A stretch of 64,000 nucleotides of DNA from Trileptium ribeirensis (taxonomy: Eukaryota; Nematoda; Enoplea; Enoplida; Thoracostomopsidae), in NCBI GenBank assembly GCA_030248225.1, contig JASANE010018349.1, positions 1 to 64,000 of the forward strand, given 5' to 3'. Below, one piece after another: positions 61,441 through 64,000 of the stretch (within the stretch, counting starts at the first letter, position 1; each line of letters begins with the position of its first letter). The notes below the pieces were generated by a model that had not been told where the DNA came from, searched no databases, and worked only from the letters and a program-made list of their open reading frames with translations. The position numbers and the translations under genes are program-made.

Positions 61441-61809
61441 CATCTAACACCACATCGTAACTTCAAAAGATTTTCTTAATTTCAATTATTTCGTTATTTT
61501 ACATATGGCTAGTTACTGTCACTGACACTATTTCAATCCAGCAGATACTTTTAAAAATTCCGAATTTAATACTTTTATGGCCAAGCTCCGCATATGTTTG
61601 TGTGGCAGGTAGGGCGGTGGGCTGTGAATGGATCACCTTGTCGTGGTACAGCCTGGGCAGCGCTACGTCGCTGGCGCAGAATCTACACGTAAGTGAAAGA
61701 AAATTAGGGTATACGTGGTGTCATTTGTTTTCGGAAAATGGAAACTGCATAATATAGAGATAGTCATATTCAGCACATTGCTCTCCGTAATTTCAGAGTG
61801 AACTTGACA

Positions 61810-61940
61810 GATACCTGAGATAAAACTGGGTCAAATGGGTCACTATTTCGGTCGGGTCACTGGGGCAGTTGAGGAACTGGGTCACACCTTCCGTGGGTTA
61901 CTGGGTCATGAGACAGTGACACAGTTCTATCTTTGGTACA
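61810..61940. repeat. GGGTCA-rich repeat, second copy
   Basis: GATAAAACTGGGTCAAATGG to GTGACACAGTTCTATCTTTG. The inner GGGTTACTGGGTCA motif is shared with 60,655-60,760. Confidence 0.6.
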
Positions 61941-62639
61941 GAGACAGACCACGTAAAACTAATTCTGTAGACACTGTACTACTTGGCATCTTTCGTGAGA
62001 GCGTTTAATTCAGCAAGAGGATGTGTGAACTTCCAACGAAAGCGGTCTCACGCAATACACGTTTGAGCCACCTCGGACCACTAATAAAAAGGTTATTTCC
62101 TACAGCCGCAACATTGAATGCGAAACGTGGTGGTGCTATTTCTACAGCGTGTTGCAGAATCCATGATCCCGAACAGACTTAAATAATGCAAATGCCTATG
62201 TATTGTTAGCGGGCAGTCGTGAACGCATCGTACAGAGAACATCCATCTCCGCTATCGATTGTTAAATTATAAAAATAATTCGCCCTGAACATGAAAATCT
62301 TGACTTGTATTATCCATTTTTAATGTACATATATATCGGTGAATATGACGTGTATCACAATTTGTGCTTGCTTAATTCCAGGTGACGCGTCGTGCCTGTA
62401 GTATCTTGAACATCATTCGGTTATGTTTCTGTTTGCTTCCATGCCCGTACAGACCAATCTATCGTTTTCAGAATTAATTTTTGGATTTTCTAACAGTTTA
62501 TGTCACTGTTATAAAATTTATATAATATCTGGGCGCTGTTTAAATGACTTTCAATATATGCTGCAATCTACTGACATATATAGCATATTCACCTGGCCCC
62601 ACGGATATGGGGTGCCTTCATGATCACATTTCTTTATTC

Positions 62640-64000
62640 GATGCCGCTTGGAATAACACGTCGAACCAGTTGGACTGTTAATGAGCGTATGATGTTCCTC
62701 TGAACACTTGTTCAGTGTCACTATATGCCATTTCCACGTCTGTTTTAGGACGAGTCCAAATTGATAGATGTTTTGAAAGGACTAATCAACTGCGCCACCA
62801 GTTGGCTGGCATGCACAGAACGTGCCCCGCAAACGTAGTCCGATCTGCTTGAGAATTTCAACCAGGGGGTTTGGAATGTTTTATTATTATGGATTGATTA
62901 TTTGTGATTTTGTCGAACCGGGTGACGCCAAGGATTCATCGCCGGCAGAAGTTTCCGAATACATTCAATTGCACAACATTGCGTTGTTTGGCTGGCTAAG
63001 TTTCACTGTGGCATACAACAGGACTGGACGTATTGCTGCGTTGTAGACAGCTAGCGTGGTATCAAGTAAGATGTTTGACTGCCATAAGCCGCTCATGCCA
63101 TAGAACACTGATCTCGGTTTTGCTATTCAGCGGTCGATCTCATTGTCGCTCGGCCCGATTCCGGAGAGTTGGCTTCCTAGGTTGCAACATTGGTCAACGC
63201 GTTCCACGGCAGATGTCCCTTACGTTACTGTTGTGGGTTTTGTTAACGCAGTCGCTCATAATCTTTGTTTTTCTTTTACTGATTATAAGCGATAGCAACT
63301 GCGCCAAGTTCTAGCACTTGTTGCAAATGGATCAAATGTTTCGGCGACGATACATGTGTTTCGGCGTATTAAGCTGCGTCCTCAAGCTTTTCTCCTTCGT
63401 TGTTAACTGTAGCGCCGTCTGTCGGTTCAAATGGAGAACACATGACCCATTCTATGGCATAGTTGAATAGAATGAGCGTAAGGGCCAAAGCAACCCTGAA
63501 GGTCGTAAACAAAATGCAGGCCATGCCGTTCTCGATATACTAGGTGATGCGTTTTATATGTTGGAAGAAGTAGAAATAATTTCATATACTGGTCAGCCGA
63601 TATCAGTCGCAACCCATTGCCTGTACGATTGCCCAGCGCAAAGTTGCCAAGTATTATATTCTCATCTGCATGCCTTGGTGCCAACCTGGGCATTGAAATC
63701 ACCACAGATCATGATAAGATTTCTTTTGGTGAGGCTGTTCACTTCATCCAATACTTGATTGTAGAATGCGCAATCTGTAGGGACGTAGGGCCACCATTTA
63801 AATGTTGATAAGATTTCCACGAATGCTCAAGGACGCCAGTCTAGAGCGGGGTTTCCAGGCGACCGCTAGCGCATCATTGCCCGCTTGATGGCAATACCAA
63901 GCCCGCTTCTTCCTTGTTTTTCAGCACTGGAATATAATAGCATTGAGTTGGTTTTTGAGCCTCGTTATATGTCCGTACTTCCAGCGAATCGCCTTTCAGA
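62640..64000 (-). mobile_element. decayed LINE (non-LTR retrotransposon): endonuclease part joined to RT C-terminal part
   Basis: Minus strand. At 63,703-63,680 it encodes ICGDFNAQVGTKAC, the APE-type endonuclease motif GDFNAxVG of CR1/Jockey/RTE-like LINEs. After a frameshift near 63,670 comes NRTGNGLRLIS and THHLVYRERHG, which match the later endonuclease pattern (NGxRLL, THxxxWxSxDG). At 63,055-63,005 it encodes LAVYNAAIRPVLLYATV, the usual segment after the RT core (VYxAxVxxxLLYGxE). Near 62,830-62,790 a GHVLCMP segment parallels LRWxGHVLRMP. Several stops and frame changes mean it is dead. The RT core between the two parts is missing, so the copy is internally deleted. The 5' side runs out of the window. 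The 3' boundary is an estimate. Confidence 0.8.

Noticed and set aside
61610..61688. Exon-like segment between AG and GTAAGT downstream of SPRYD7
   Set aside because: Considered as a last SPRYD7 exon before the true one at 58,883 was found; it has no similarity to the family.
63033..63314. 93-codon plus-strand frame with a hydrophobic C-terminus
   Set aside because: Antisense to the LINE post-RT segment, which explains the sequence better.

Overview
The window is AT-rich, intron-bearing nuclear DNA from an animal. The clearest evidence is a complete SPRYD7 gene split into five short exons by GT-AG introns of 1.3 to 3.7 kb. There is no bacterial operon structure, and most reading frames longer than 60 codons are chance frames in non-coding DNA. 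Together with abundant miniature hAT-like and Harbinger-like elements, a decayed LINE and several minisatellites, this points to an invertebrate metazoan. I cannot name the phylum from sequence alone. No rRNA, tRNA, CRISPR or viral gene was recognised. Similarities quoted below are by-eye comparisons, not alignments.

Layout. 1-4.6 kb: non-coding DNA with one GGATC-rich palindromic element (3,309-3,606). 4.6-11.7 kb: a giant imperfect palindrome (arms 2.3-2.5 kb, spacer 2.3 kb). 11.7-20.5 kb: a second palindrome placed almost directly beside it (arms 3.1-3.3 kb, spacer 2.4 kb), with a hAT-type miniature element in each arm and a regular G-run minisatellite in the right arm. 20.5-23 kb: G-run motif remnants and other repeats. 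23-29.2 kb: an unrecognised minus-strand gene of four phase-matched exons, with repeats in its introns. 29-33 kb: non-coding DNA with duplicated repeat blocks. 33.1-35.3 kb: a palindromic hAT-like element, then seven 186-bp satellite units, then a T-free A/C tract. 35.3-47 kb: mostly repeats, including a cluster of miniature elements at 41.7-44.3 kb. 47.1-59 kb: SPRYD7 on the plus strand, with four transposon insertions or duplications in its introns. 59-62.6 kb: a 60-bp minisatellite and one small orphan frame. 62.6-64 kb: a frameshifted LINE on the minus strand that runs off the window.

The two host genes are about 18 kb apart and transcribed divergently. Nothing in the sequence says they act together. 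Most of the remaining structure is mobile-element history: target-site duplications of 8 bp (hAT-like) or TTA (Harbinger-like) can be read directly at many element ends.
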